From NCBI GenBank assembly GCA_001630475.1, contig KV419397.1, positions 751,758-815,757 on the forward strand: DNA of 64,000 nt, given 5' to 3'. How positions within the stretch are numbered: position 1 is the stretch's first letter; the number at the start of each line of letters is the position of its first letter. This document shows positions 35,647 to 48,013 of the stretch, one piece after another. A program made the translations under genes and the position numbers. This DNA is from Sistotremastrum niveocremeum HHB9708. Its lineage: Eukaryota; Basidiomycota; Agaricomycetes; Sistotremastrales; Sistotremastraceae. Below the pieces are notes generated by a model. It saw only the letters and a list, made by a program, of their open reading frames with translations. It ran no database searches and was not told the origin of the DNA.

Positions 35647-36052
35647 AATTCATGGGCGATGAATCAAGAAATAATATAGGATAATCGTATGTATCTCGGC
35701 GCTCCTCCTCCTTCCACATGAGGAATGAATGAATCACATCCATTGTTGCCGAGTTCTTATTCACTACTACGCGATAACATTCCTTCAATTTCAAGTTTCA
35801 AGATAGCTATAGCTAGATTCAAATCCATGGCCATGTACACATGCATCGGCCTCGGTCACTCGGGGACTCGGCGCTCGAAGCCCGAGACTACTCTGTCATG
35901 TTCGCCAACGAGCAAGTGCAGCATCTCGGACAGCTTTTTACTGTCTCCACATTATCGCTGCGCCGCAGATACTGTTCAACTGCTATATATGAGTAGCAGA
36001 ATTCTGACGATGTCTGTCAGATCAAGAAAACGCCGTCAAAGCCTCTGTCGAC
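35647..36052. other. Intergenic region, about 400 bp
   Basis: Between the F-box gene and the next plus-strand gene. Nothing recognised beyond a likely promoter (TATATATGAG near 35980). Confidence 0.5.
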
Positions 36053-37172
36053 ATGATCATCGACTCACCCACCATCACGACCTCTGAGACGTCCAGAGCT
36101 TCCAGTCAAATCCAGGCTCTTAATTCACCTCCTCCACCATCGTATACGACTATTGATGACGCTCAGAACATACCCATCATTGACATCAAATATCATTCAA
36201 ACTCTCTTTTCGACTTTGCTCAACACGCTTCACCTGTCCAGCTCAACTGCGAGAATATTGAGCCCATCCACGGGTCAAACGAAGAGCAGACAGTTGAACG
36301 GCGTCAGGGAAGCGACCCATTTGATCCTCCTCCCCCGTCATTTTCTCGCCCAACGCGCAATGGCTCCAACTTCGTCTCATTTCCTCATATGAGGCTCGAC
36401 GGCATTCCCAATGCTCATCTTGATGCATGCTTTCCTATAATGCTGCCACCTTCTTCGATGAGACCTCACCCTTTCGTCACACACGATGTCACTGAAGTTG
36501 ATTGGACAAGGTAATTTTCTCGTTCAAGGGAAAAGAACTGGATTCTCATCTTCGTCTAGGTTTCTCGAGGATATGCAGATCATTGGGGCTCTGACTCGTC
36601 GTCAAAGATCGCTCTATGACGTCTCTTCCAATGCGAAATACGTTGGCATAACAGGATATCTGATTGCCCAAGCAATCGAGGGCTCGAAGAAAAAGAAACA
36701 CGAGCTGCCGGTCGTCAACTTCATCGAAATTTGGAATGATGTAAGTAGCCTTGCTCTCTTGTTCTGGTCTTGAGTCTGACTTTCTGTCAAGCGATTCTTC
36801 CACCCTCGAAAAATGAGAGTCGTTCTCGTGAAAGGCTTCGAGCCTGTCGCCAGCGAAGACGATAAATCGCTCCAAGCTTCCATGCCGGCTATATATTCTC
36901 CCTTTTTCTCTACGAACCTCTCGACCATGGCTGAATATGCTAACGAAGATTTGGGATCCAGGAAAAGGAGCTGCGGAGGGAGTTGTGCGCGTAATTCTCG
37001 ATCCGGACACAAACAATGGTGGAACCAGACTTGTCTCATGAACGGAGATCAAATCACTCAGTGGGCGGAGAGAGACGATCTGTGCGGTCTCAGCTGCAAG
37101 GAGAAGAAAATGGCCAGACAACAAGACAGAGTCCTTAGGGATTCCTACCATCTCGTTGTCCTTTCGCTTTGA
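36053..37172 (+). CDS. Conserved fungal protein of unknown function
   Basis: Three exons (36053-36510, 36560-36740, 36792-37172), phases consistent. The first part is low-complexity and Pro/Ser-rich (MIIDSPTITTSETSRASSQI). The conserved core follows: TEVDWTRFLEDMQIIGALTR, then VGITGYLIAQAIEGSKKKKH, FIEIWNDRFFHPRKMRVVLV and KGFEPV. This W-x-FL-x-D ... GxxGxxI ... WNxxFFxPR layout is one I have met in many basidiomycete hypothetical proteins. It ends with DRVLRDSYHLVVLSL. No catalytic or membrane signature. The last part, after about residue 225, could contain a further small intron. Confidence 0.7.
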
Positions 37173-37334
37173 TGGTTCGTTTCAGTCTTTTTCCGTGCAC
37201 CAAATATTATCACACCGAACTCTCGAGAAATATCTCCTGTTCTCATTGCTTCACCCATTACCATCGTGCGACTGTCCTATTACAATATCAATACCTCTAC
37301 TTGTTTGTCATTTACTGATAAAACATATTTGTAG

Positions 37335-37494
37335 TGCATTCGACTCAAATTCCGTTCTGAAATTCGAAAGCTGACCGACTGGGCCTGTATTGCCCTTCTC
37401 CGATGGCAAAACTACCGCATTGTCGCCAACGTTCGTAGAAGATCAGGCACCCCGAAGGTAGAGTCTAGTTACCAGGTTGACCCTAACCCCGACT
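37335..37494 (+). other. Orphan exon-like open frame
   Basis: After a good acceptor (CATATTTGTAG) there is an open frame reading CIRLKFRSEIRKLTDWACIA then LLRWQNYRIVANVRRRSGTP, ending in a TGA at 37492-37494. The composition looks coding, but no start or donor was found nearby. It may be the 3' exon of a small gene or a remnant. It lies about 55 bp before the transposon. Confidence 0.3.
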
Positions 37495-37542
37495 GAGTCG
37501 ATTCTTCCCAAGTCTCGATTACGTAACATGCCGGACGCAGCT

Positions 37543-37548
37543 CTCGAA
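37543..37548. repeat. Target-site duplication, left (CTCGAA)
   Basis: The six bases CTCGAA directly abut the left terminal repeat and are repeated exactly at 48903-48908 next to the right one. Confidence 0.88.
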
Positions 37549-37586
37549 TATGGCAAGCCGAGCGTTGCAAAAATACCAGATTCCCC
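37549..37586 (+). repeat. Left terminal inverted repeat
   Basis: Pairs with the reverse complement of 48865-48902 at 33 of 38 positions by eye: the first 11 bases are identical, then AGCGTTGCA matches, then TTCCCC. Confidence 0.88.
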
Positions 37587-37589
37587 GGA

Positions 37590-38040
37590 TATCATGTTTT
37601 TTCATCTGAACTTTCCCCAAAACTTCACTTTTCCTTCAATCTTTTCCCTCATCTTGATCTTTTTTGTGCTTTTGAATGCATGTTTCCCCACATTTTTTCC
37701 CTTGAACATTCCTTTGCACATCATTACCCTGCCAATGTTTCCCTCTAGGTGTTTTATGAAGTCACATGTTTTCCACTTTATTATTTTGAGGTGTGAACAT
37801 TCCCTCTGCCTGAACTTTTGCCTTCACTTGTTGCCCTCCCTGATCTTTCTTCTTCCTTTCAGATGATCATTTGCTCCTTGCACATCCAGGTTTCCCCAAA
37901 TCTTTTTCTTCAATGTTTTCTTGTGCATCTTTCCCCATGCAATCTTTCCCTGTCAGATGTTTCTTGGTCAATGTTTTTTTCCCTCAATGTTTCCCCCAGA
38001 ATGTGTCTCCTGTACCTTTCCCTTCAATACTTCCCTGGGC
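37590..38040 (+). repeat. Left subterminal pyrimidine-rich repeats
   Basis: Degenerate tandem units of the type (A/T)NNTTTTCCCC(T)CAATGTTTCCC. The complementary purine-rich version fills 48630-48860 at the other end, so the element is symmetrical well beyond its short terminal repeats. Such arrays are often transposase binding sites. Confidence 0.75.
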
Positions 38041-38500
38041 CTCAAAGATATAATCTACAGGCCTATCCACTTCTGGACATCAAAGAGTCTTAATTGCGGA
38101 AGGTCGATGCAGCACACATGGCTTCGCTTTCCCAAGCCCACGTGATCGAGCGCGGTCATGTGGTCACCTATGACATCAGGCCGAGCAGTTCCGAGGGCCA
38201 TTGACACTCCGACAATTGAGCATCAGGAGCTGCTAAGTGTTAAGCGAGGACCCTGATCTCAGTTAGAGCGGATGGACACTCCTGAGCACAGAAATTACGC
38301 ATAAATCAGCTATAAATTCTAGATAAAATTACCCCGTGGCCAATTTGCACTGCAGGTGTGGTCACAGAAATTGTGTTTGGGTATTCTAGCTCCGCTTGAA
38401 TTCAGACAAAAAATTACAAGGTCTCCAGCCCAAGTCGCGCGTCCCCCCTCTTAGAGAATCCCCCTCAGAAAGTCTTTGTCCTAAAAGCGTCCTTGGTGTG

Positions 38501-41500
38501 ATGCCTGACTTCAGCTCATCACTTGGGGTCTGTCGCAACCGTGGTTGCAAGAAGTGGCATTCAGGTGGCCCAGGCTGCCATTTTTACGAGCCTGCTAATG
38601 CCAACATTGATGTCTCCAACGTCAAGGAACATGACTTGATGGGTGAACCTTGCATTTCTTGCGGATGTCCTGCTCAAACGCACTGCAAACCTGTTGTAAG
38701 TTCTTCATTCTTCAACACCTTCCCACTTTGTCACTTACCTCACCTCAGGATCGCCCGCCACCACCGCCACCCAACCGGCCTCAAGTCCACACGAGGCCAG
38801 CTCAACCTCAGGATCCACCACCACCGTATTCTCCTGCTCCTCAACAAGCACTTCCTCAAGCAGCTCCTCCTGCTTCTGCTTATCAATCCTCAGCTCGAGC
38901 TGCACCACCCGTTCCACCCAGCATGACACAGCCAACTATCGCACCAACAGTCGGTGCGATGTATCCTGGTCTGGCACCAGCACCGGCACCAGCACCTGCA
39001 CCGGCAGCCACTCCTGGAGACCCGTGGCTTGCTGTCATACAGCAGAGAGAGCAGGGTCTAGCCGACGCGTTGGCCACACTCCCTGAGCAGACTGCCTATC
39101 GTAATCTGGGAGAGGTCAGCACTCTATTCCTCATGTCGCAACTACCTTGTACTCACAAGTCTTGAAGCATTCACGTGCAACGTCAGGAGGCAGTCACAAG
39201 CGCAAGAAGCCATTGCGCGACGCCAAAGGGAAAGGCAAAGCTAGTCAGAAGCGTCAGAAGGTCGCCAATGAAAAGGAATATAAGTACATTGTTGTACTTC
39301 TACCTGATGGCCGATTGGTCGCCGGCGCTCAAGAGAAGCTGCAAATACTCGCAGGGACTGAAGCTATTCGCGTGAGAGCTATCCGCAAGAATCATCGTCA
39401 AGACGGGCCAGGGTCTCCTTATGGCAGAGCACCACTTGGCTTTCTCACACCTACCCCGGAGCGGTCAGTGTCCCATATTCCATTGTATCACTGTCACTCA
39501 CGAAATTCAGGTTGGGCGAATATTATGACGCAGGCTATACCGGTGCTTTTGAGGTGAAGGACAATGATTCCTCGATCCTGATTGACATGAAGATCAAGAA
39601 GGCGCTCCGACATGTTGAGGGGTTCCCACACCAGGAGGCATACCCGTACCGATTTCTGCGTTTGAAGAGCGGCGGTCATGGCAGACCCAGCCAACTGCTG
39701 TATCAGGTGACTGGTCAGGCAAGTCTTCAGACAGCGGAGGGTATAACCCCAGGTCTATTGAAGCGGTGAGTACTTTTCCCAATGTCTTTGGCTTGGACTG
39801 ACCATCACTTAGCATCGGCGTGCGTAGGACAAATTTCCCTGATGAACTGAAGCCAGCAAAGACAAAGGTCGTCTTCATCAGTCTGAGGCTTCAGTATCCT
39901 CCGCTACCGAGTGAAGACACAAACGAGTGGGAGCTCATGGATCCTCCACCTCCCCTCGCAGTCGATGATTCGGATTCAGATTCCGAAGAGGGCGAATTCG
40001 TGGTGGGCGATGACGTAGTTGAAGACGAGGGTGAGGGAGATGACGATGAGGAGGAAGCGTCTGCCGAAGAGTCTGAGGACGATGCTCTTAACCCACTCGT
40101 ACCGCACGCTCGCATATCCGTTGGTGAGAGGGAGGCGGAAGGCGAGGCGATGCAGACAGATTCTTGGCAACCGTACACTCCGGCATTGTGGGAGCGGGAG
40201 GGACAATCTTCGTCCGTCCAAGACGACTCTCCTGCGGTCACTTGTTCAACTTCTGGCACGGCGCCTTCCAGGGAAGTAGTCGCATCTTCTTCTGTACTGG
40301 CCACCATCACTCCGACACCTCTGGAAGAAACATCAATTGCAAAAGAGAAGCCACAATCAAAGAGCTCCAAGACTGCTATTGCGGGGAACACGATTGTTAG
40401 TGGCGTTGATTGACATTGAAAATATCAGCTCACACTGGACATATAGCTTGATGACGTGGACAGAGGGCTGAAACCTGGTTCTTTCGTAAGTGCTTTGGGA
40501 TCTCATCTCTGCCTATTCCACTCACAAACACAAAGAAGGACCTGATCAACCTCGAGCGAAAAGAGCTCACGGTTGACGATCTCATCGAGATCGCAATCGC
40601 AGGCTTGGCAGAGGCTGAGGTTACTCACGCTGCGATCGCAAACGTGGAGGATCCTAAGACTCCAAGATCCTGGGTGCGTTGGTCATTGGCAGATTTGAGG
40701 GACTGGACTAATGTGGGACTGCAGTATCCATCCGACGGGTCTCTTCCTTATTGGGCTGGCAAAGTGTGCGACCGATACCATGCTCTCGACGATAGCGTTA
40801 CGAAGGTGGGCATGGGGAGGGACGGTGACGTCAAGGCAGCAAGGATGTTCTTGGGGGAGCTGCAGAAGTACCTGATCGCCTTCCCTCTCAAGAGTGTTCC
40901 TATCCTCACTGACACCAACACACTGCGACGGTTCCTCGAGGAGAAGGTGGTCTTTGGTTTCTTCGGCCTTCTTCGTCATATCACGGTCATGCGGTCGGCG
41001 ATAACAGTTCTGACCCGCCGCTGGATCTTGGAAAGCTTGTTTGATGAGGCAAGGATGGAGATCATCGCCCTGTGCATGGTGATCTCCGATGTTTATCTTG
41101 CGGTGTCTCATTTCAAATCGGAGTCGACCACTACGCTCACAAAGACAATCCCTAGCCGGGTTTGGCTGGACAGGGCTCCATTTGGCCAATTGGGTCGGTA
41201 CATTGCAGCCGAGGATAATAATCTCCAGGTGAGTCACCTGTTGGGGTTGCCACAAACAAGCTGAAGAGCATCACAGCCGAGCGGGACCGCATACGTAGTG
41301 GCATGCCTACAGTTGCCCATTCGGGCAAACGTCAAGCCCGACGACGCAGCGATGTTCGAGCAGGCGTTCAGGAAGGACTTTGGGAAACCGAACAGAGCGG
41401 GGGTCATCAACTTCAAGACGATGCATCGTGGGGTTGCCGGGAAGAACGGTCAGGGCGGGATGACTGACATCGTGCTAATGTTTCAGAAGTTCTTGGACGA

Positions 41501-42283
41501 CGTTCCTGAGAGCGTCGATGGATATGAGGAGCTGGATGCAGTCTTTGACGAGTGGGCCACAGTCTTCATCAAGACCATTGACAGCGACCGCACCCGACGA
41601 GGACTTCCGATCTGGGGAGAAGGGGAGTTTGAGGAGAGGAACGAGGAGGTAGCGGAGCAGGAGCAGGAGCAGGAGGAGATTGATCCGGCAATTAAGGCAT
41701 CAGAGGTGGTTCCGCGTCTGAATATAAGCGTGACAGAGGAGGATGTGGATGACGTTCGGTGTGTGGGTCCATTTACAAGACCACGAAGTTTATGCCTAAC
41801 GATGGCTATAGCGTTCGACGAACCGAGGCAACAGAGATGGTTGAGCTTTCACAAGCTGACATCGATGCCGGAGGCGACCTGAACAAGGCTTCAAGTGCGG
41901 AATCCGTTGTCGCAGGAGGTGTTGGGGTCTGGCAGCCCGATATTCCATCGACGATCGGCGCTGAAACACGTGCCAATCTCTTGGAAGCTGCCAAGATTTG
42001 GTCCTATAGCGATCTCACTGTCTATTTGGCGGCTCACTGGAAGCACCCGCTGAGGGAGGTGCCCCGTGGTGTGCTGAAGGCCAAGAACAAACGTAAGGGC
42101 CTGGAGGGCCTTCTCGAGGTACGTCCTCTCGCGCTTAGTCTGTGAGAACCCTCCAACATGATCGTATCGCAGGCCTATAAAGACCACGAAGGCGATGAGT
42201 ACCAGAGTGCGAGCTGGGCTCGCGTTCGACCAGTCCTGCAAGCAATTATTGAACACCGTCTGGGAAGCCCCGCGACACCATAA
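38501..42283 (+). CDS. Large transposon-borne protein 1 (unknown; Cys/His-rich N-terminus)
   Basis: About ten exons: 38501-38695, 38749-39114, 39168-39463, 39511-39765, 39813-40395, 40447-40485, 40536-41228, 41277-about 41750, about 41790-42117, and a last one ending at the TAA 42281-42283. The N-terminus has a Cys/His cluster (CRNRGCKKWHSGGPGCHF then GEPCISCGCPAQTHC) that could bind zinc. It is followed by a Pro/Ala-rich linker, a basic patch (HKRKKPLRDAKGKGKASQKR), a core (YKYIVVLLPDGRLVAGAQEK), a long acidic run, and a helical region (SWVRWSLADLRDWTNVGLQY). The protein is about 1,000 residues. I do not recognise it. Its place inside the element and the DNA-binding look of its start suggest an accessory transposition or regulatory protein. 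The donor near 41750 is uncertain. Confidence 0.75.
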
Positions 42284-43449
42284 ATGGGTGAAGGCCTTTG
42301 TGAGTCGAGATCGCATGATGCCCGTATATCGCTAATCTGCATCCTTTCGTGTGTGATAGAAGCCAACAAGCGTTGGACTGTATACTAGATTACAAGAGCA
42401 CGATACACGAGGTGATCTTGATTATAATACCCAATGCACCGTAAATGCACGAAATAAGAATAGGCGTCTGTCTGCCAAGTATTTAGCTTTGAATATGATG
42501 TGATCATGAATCACCACGTACGTACGGCACCCGGCTGATGAACTGGACACTGTCGGGATTGCTATACGACAGACTGTGCTCATTCCAGTGCTGTGAAGGT
42601 GCTCAGGTACCTGAATCGGTTCGGTCAAGCAGTTAGAGATAAAGATGAGGATCTCCGGTTTCTTCACTCACAAGGCCTGATCTGTGGGCAATAACACGGA
42701 CGGACTGACAGGAGTGCGAGGAGGCTGACCACCTCGTTGAGAAATCTGTGCCGAGTAGTTATAGAGTGCCGTCATGAATTCGGCTTCGTGTGCTCACAGA
42801 CAGAAGACCATCGTTTGATCTTGAGCCGCATTGTCCCCACTGTACTGCGAGCATCTTGATGCCACACAAACGGATGTTAGTGGTGGCAATGGGATACGAT
42901 GAACGTAGAGTACTTACCGGACGGGATGTATCCGCCACATAGAGCCGAATACTTTGCCCAAGCGTGGAGTATTATCTTCGAGGTCGCAAAATTTCATCCT
43001 TGAGGCACACATGTCGCTCGAGTCTTATCACTTCAATATCCCAGGATGTCAATTCTTGAAGCACACAGCCCGGGTTAGCTTTGGTGTCTGTTGAAGACGC
43101 TCGTTGAACTTGTAGTGGTCGAGCTTTGAGTCACACGCGGCGGGCGAGGGTTCTTCATCTGCCAAAGAATGCTTGCAGTGTTTCACATCGTACCCAGTCG
43201 ACGAGCTTGAGTCCGTTCAGATGTCTACGCTAACAGAGTGAACGGACCAGAATGAGCGAGCCGGTCATGGGGAACGAAAAGTCATGTAGGACTCACAAAA
43301 GCGAACATCTAGATCGATACGAGCATGGTCATTAGATAGGCCGAGACCCCTAGTTTCCTGTATGATCAGCTGAACACCATGGAGGCCATTTGCACAGTGT
43401 CGACGTACGTGGCCTGGCAACATAATCGCCGTTCAGCCGGGTACCCCGG
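42284..43449. other. Region inside the transposon without a supported gene
   Basis: About 1.2 kb. Minus-strand stretches here look partly coding (for example around 42.9-43.3 kb) and could be further exons of the small minus-strand gene at 43450-43685, but no consistent set of splice sites was found. Confidence 0.4.
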
Positions 43450-43685
43450 TTACATTCGTGAACGTAGCTCTGCGACGCTCAAGTCAGAGCGCCGAGCACT
43501 AACGTCGGCACGAATCCAGACTTCCAAATCAGGAAGCCTGGGTTCATGAGGCTGCGACCAGGACGTCTTCGATGATGTCAAGGGCCTACGAGGGTTGTCA
43601 AAATCATTGATTCGGGGCGATCGAAGGGGCTGCATACTAACCTTCGAGATTTTTTGACCCCGAAGATGGTTTTGAGGGATGACAT
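43450..43685 (-). CDS. Possible small transposon-borne gene
   Basis: Begins MSSLKTIFGVKKSRR at 43685. A 55 bp intron (donor after 43642, acceptor before 43586) then gives PLTSSKTSWSQPHEPRLPDL and EVWIRADVSARRSDLSVAEL, ending in a TAA at 43450. The TATA-like TTATATTTC (near 43730) upstream supports a promoter. The true gene may go on leftward through further exons. No family recognised. Confidence 0.35.
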
Positions 43686-44019
43686 GGGTGCCAGAGTTAT
43701 CGAGACGCACGAGGGAGGAAGAACAAGAGAAATATAAAGGCCGGAGTTTGAAGTGATCCCGTTATGCGCTGAAGTCACACAGGCACGCTCGTCACGTGTA
43801 TTTGATCCCGTGTTGCGCGACACGTGAGTCACCGCTCAGCGTGACGGAATCAAAACTCCGCCGAACGCTTGCTCTCCTCCCTCGCTCAGCCTTTCACCCC
43901 GCATCTCTCTCGAACACAGAGTTCGAATTGAGCTTTGCATTGTCGTAAGTGGATCTTTTCTCTATAGCTGTCATTCAGACTGACCATGTATAGGAAAAAC
44001 CGCGAATCCTCCACGGCCG

Positions 44020-44044
44020 TTCGATCGATCGATCGATCGATCGG
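44020..44044. repeat. GATC microsatellite
   Basis: Five to six tandem CGAT/GATC units in the leader region of the second plus-strand transposon gene. Confidence 0.8.
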
Positions 44045-44251
44045 GCCTGCATCTCAGAGCATCCCCGTCGCTCTCACTCTCGTTGACCCCGGACGATCCT
44101 GGTTTGGATCGACCGGGCAGAGAGTCGCGTCACGTAGTGATTGGTCCTGAATTTGGACCGTCCTACGAGACCGCCGCGGTCCACCCAGGTCTCCGCTGGT
44201 CCGAACTCAACGCAACAGCGCCACTGGGCCACGTTCACGCCAAACCTAACC

Positions 44252-46326
44252 ATGCCAGGTCAGTCTCAGTTCTGTCGGAACACATGGCGAACCTCTCGGT
44301 CTCATATCCGCTTCCCCTCCCAAAGCTCCCCCAGATATCGCGATTACCGAGATCACCGAACTACCCCCTTATACCGTCATATCCTCGCCCAACATGACGC
44401 ATTACTATCCACTGTCATCCTCTCACACTCTCCAGATCCGCTCAGATGGCCGATACGGCTACGCTGATCCCGGCATCCAGCCTCAAGTCTATTTGATGGA
44501 CTATCCTCACCTCCCATATATGCCGACTGCCTTGCATCCGGACTACAGCCGATATTCATTCCTCTGGCGACCCCTCGAAATGTCAGATCTTGCTCCAGAT
44601 CCTCTGCAGTCCCATCCCTCAAACCGAAGGGTGTTAACCGATCGTGCCCACGGACTCGTAGCCTTGCAGACACAGATGCTTTGCGGTCAGGCACGTTACG
44701 TAGCGGGTCTTGTGGACGGACGATGCCCTCGTAATCAGCTGCGCCGCTTCTACCAGCGTATCAAGTTCGCACAGTCAAGAATTCTCCTCCTACCAGAACA
44801 TTCGACCTATCTGCAGCTATGTGTATTATGGGGACAGCTGCAGCTCGTGGCATTGGAGATTGCCGCTTACATGGAATACACCAACATCCACTACCGCACG
44901 TTTTCTCCCTCGCCAGATTCAACCACTTGGTATGTTGGCGCTGTTACCACGGAGGAGACGATCGTCGCCCAGCTGCACCAGCACGGCGTACCCGTCTGGC
45001 ATCTGCAGTCATTCCCAATTGTACACACCAACGTCCCTCCATTTGTCTCGTGCGTGCAGCCGACCCTTGCCCCGACCTCCTCCGAGCTTCCGTCCCTCGG
45101 CGAATTCGATATCTTCGACGCCAGAGTCATGGACGCCATCGACGAGAACGATGCGCGATTCGCAATGGACTCCTCCGCCTATGCGATCCAAACGTTGCCG
45201 AACTCGTCGCGCAATTCTATTCCCACTGCTCTGGTTCTGCCCAGTCCACATGAGCGCCCGGAATGCGAACCTGCTGCACGCACGCACCGATATCAACCTT
45301 GTAAGTGCATACACATAAATTTAGGCCACTCTGGTATTGTACTGAAGTCCTGCTCTAGATCCAAAGCGCCAAGATTGCTCGTCCTCGACCACTCGCGATG
45401 ATGCAGGACCGCTCGAGTTCCAACTCCCCGAAAACGTCCCGGAATGGTCTGCTGCCCTTGCCCAATGTCATACCCTTCGCCTTCTGCCCACTCCGGCCCC
45501 CGGACGTCTCTACTTGTTCCCCCCAACCCACATATTCCTTGTCAACGATCGCATGAAAAGGGTTCGGATGATCATGAACTGGCTTCATGTTCGCCCCGCA
45601 TGGCTAGCTCGCGTTCAAGGGATGGATTCCGATGAAGCCTCCATCAGTGTGCAGGGGTGGCGGGACTATCTAACTCATAGCCCCGAACGTGGACCACTTA
45701 ATCGCCCTACCACCACTTTCACCGGAAGAAAAGCCCAAAAGAAGGCCAAAAGCGCAAACACACTGTTGATCTTCCACGAATTGCTTCCTGACGGCGTCCC
45801 TCCCCTAGCACACTTTCGTGACTACGCCTGGTTCGGCCACACCCTCGATCACGATGAGCCTGAAGAGCAGTTAGTCAGTCAAAGATTAGTCTTATGGGAG
45901 CTTGACGAGCTCGCATTTCGTTATGATTTCGTGAGACTAAATCGACACTTGAGTAAAGATCTCACAATATCACCGGAGCAACAGTTGGTCAGGGAAGCAA
46001 TGGTGTTTCACATTTGGAGTGCTTTCCCCACGCGCGACAAAATGTTCCTCGACAGCAAACCACCCGGCGACTGTGGAATCGGCTCACTGATATGGAGATA
46101 CAGTATCCCCGCACTCGAAGCGGCGCGCCAGATCCTCTGCCAGTGGCCGAATGCTCCCCGTGAACTTGGTAGCCCGCTCGTCCACCCACCAGAGGCAAAT
46201 AATCTCCTTGTTGTTCGCCACATGCAACAAAAAGTGGCGCAATTCTATTGTCAAACTTACTGTAAAGCCTTTCAAACTGCACCAATCTTGCCTTCGCAAC
46301 TCCCTCTCCCATTTATTTCGATTTGA
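44252..46326 (+). CDS. Large transposon-borne protein 2 (unknown)
   Basis: Start either at 44252 (MP, then a 75 bp intron joining to APPDIAITEITELPPYTVIS) or at the in-frame ATG 44394 (MTHYYPLSSSHTLQIRSDGR). One further intron near 45301-45359 joins HRYQPY to PKRQDCSSSTTRDDAGPLEF. About 620-660 residues in all. Recognisable runs are RAHGLVALQTQMLCGQARYV, LPEHSTYLQLCVLWGQLQLV, HQHGVPVWHLQSFPI, RPAWLARVQGMDSDEASISV and RKAQKKAKSANTLLIFHELL. The GVPVWxL motif and layout recall a large family of basidiomycete hypothetical proteins, possibly themselves copies from such elements. No enzyme signature. It ends about 40 bp before the transposase stop, tail to tail. Confidence 0.75.
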
Positions 46327-46363
46327 ACGCCATTGTATTCAACACATTCGAAATATACTAATT

Positions 46364-48013
46364 TTACATCGGCAACTCTGCCCCGCGTGCCTCAAGCATT
46401 GTCAGAACCTCGACGTACACGTTCATGCCAACCCGATTATCCTGCCGCATAACATCCAAGCCGCCAATGACTGTCCGAGCCCATGTAATCTGCTGTTCCA
46501 ACAAATTATATGCTGCTTCATCCTCCTCGCCATCGCCGTTGTCTGCCTCTTCGTCATCGTCTTCTGGTCGGTTGATCTCTCCATCTTCATACGGTTCCTC
46601 AAGCTCCATATCCTCGCCGTCGTCTACACCGTAATCTGGATCTCCGGCTACCTCCTCCCGAGGATCACCAGCATCAGCCTCCCAATATCCACCCAAGATT
46701 GCCGCCTGGCGAGACAGCGAGTACCGTGCATTTGGGGAACGATGGCGAGTAGTGCGGAGACCGTGTTCATTCCAGGTCAGCAATGCTTCATCCAAAGAAG
46801 CCTGGATTCGAGGTTGATAGACCAAAATCATCGCCAGTCGATGGAGCCGATTTTCCAACACAAAGATATCGAGTTCTCTCATCTCCCTGAAGACACGGGC
46901 AAACACCCGAAGAGTAGTCTTGCCAATATCGCCCCACATGCGCTCAATACGAATGTTATGAACAGACCTTAGTAACGCTCAGCACACATAACCAGTGCTA
47001 AAATTATATGACTCACTTTCCACGCAGATAGGCATAGTGTCCCCCGTTCTCCCCGCCCCAATGCTCAATCATTTTCTGCTCGACGACATTGTTTTCAGTA
47101 CCAAAATCTGCACGAACACGACTGGGCCAACCAAACTCGGCGATTTTCGGTTCGAAGCAATTCCAGACGGTACGTGCCAACTTGTTGTATCGACATTCGA
47201 CATAGATTATCTTACGAGAATATCCATCGACGCAGCCGTGCACATAGAACCCAGAACGCACGAGCTTCTCGTTTCCGTCCATGTGCCACAGTGCATTCGA
47301 GCCGCGGACCTGATATTCTCGACGGAAATTTACAAGTTGGTGGCTGGGCAATGATGTGAGTTGATGAGTGGATTAGAGCGATGTAGCACTCACAAGTCTC
47401 GCAGTGCTCGAACATCCACACGATGGACACTGGCACGCAGCCTATCTCGAGGGACCTTATGACCCAAACTGCGAAGATGACCCATCAGCAGCTGTTGGCC
47501 GTCGTCTGGGTGATTCCCAAAGTACGTGTCCACAATTTCATCCAGTGCTTCGTCCTGAATGTCTGAATATGGTTCGAAGGTCTCCACATCGGCATCTTTG
47601 AAATGACGGTGTAACGTCGTCCGATGCACCCCAAACACCTCAGCGATATCCTCCCATGTACTTCCTTTCTGATGAAGGTCAAGGATGACTGGTAAAGGTA
47701 AGTCCTTCTTTGGCCGTCCTGGTCGACCATTTCGGATGACTGGAATGACAGGGGCTTCATCAACAGGGGCAAGGTGACTGAGCCGTCGTACAAGGTCCAC
47801 AAGCAGATCGAGGACTGCAAGAATATTGAGGCGAGGTACGTGTGGATCTTGGAGACCAATAAACAATGTTATGAAGGCACGTAATCGCCTCTCGACATGC
47901 TCTCTGTCCAAGGGATTACCCTGTGGATAGCGCTCCAGGAGGTGTTCCGCACGAGTGCAATATTCTTGTGCACTGGTATAGAGACGGAGAAAGCGATCCT
48001 CCTCAAACTCCAT
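46364..48013 (-). CDS. IS3EU-like transposase with integrase-type DDE core
   Basis: Cuts and joins the element ends. Three exons (48013-47394, 47343-47017, 46967-46364), all in phase, 516 residues. The start is the ATG at 48013 (MEFEEDRFLRLYTSAQEYCT); the longer frame opens only with TTG. The N-terminal part has a basic RNGRPGRPKKD stretch and a helix-turn-helix (STWEDIAEVFGVHRTTLHRH). The catalytic core shows the three acids: D in NALWHMDGNEKLV, D in PSRVRADFGTENN and E in SVHNIRIERMWGDI, with HGCVDGYSRKIIYVECRYN between. The C-terminal tail is acidic. The core is the rve-like type seen in fungal and fish DNA transposons. It is the only gene in the element with a clear mobilisation role. Confidence 0.88.

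Noticed and set aside
39891-41255. Long minus-strand frames opposite transposon gene 1 (166 and 190 codons).
   Set aside because: Shadows of the plus-strand exons, whose acidic and helical segments make the complement open.
45989-46972. Plus- and minus-strand frames overlapping the 3' end of transposon gene 2 and the transposase tail.
   Set aside because: Shadows of the two convergent genes.
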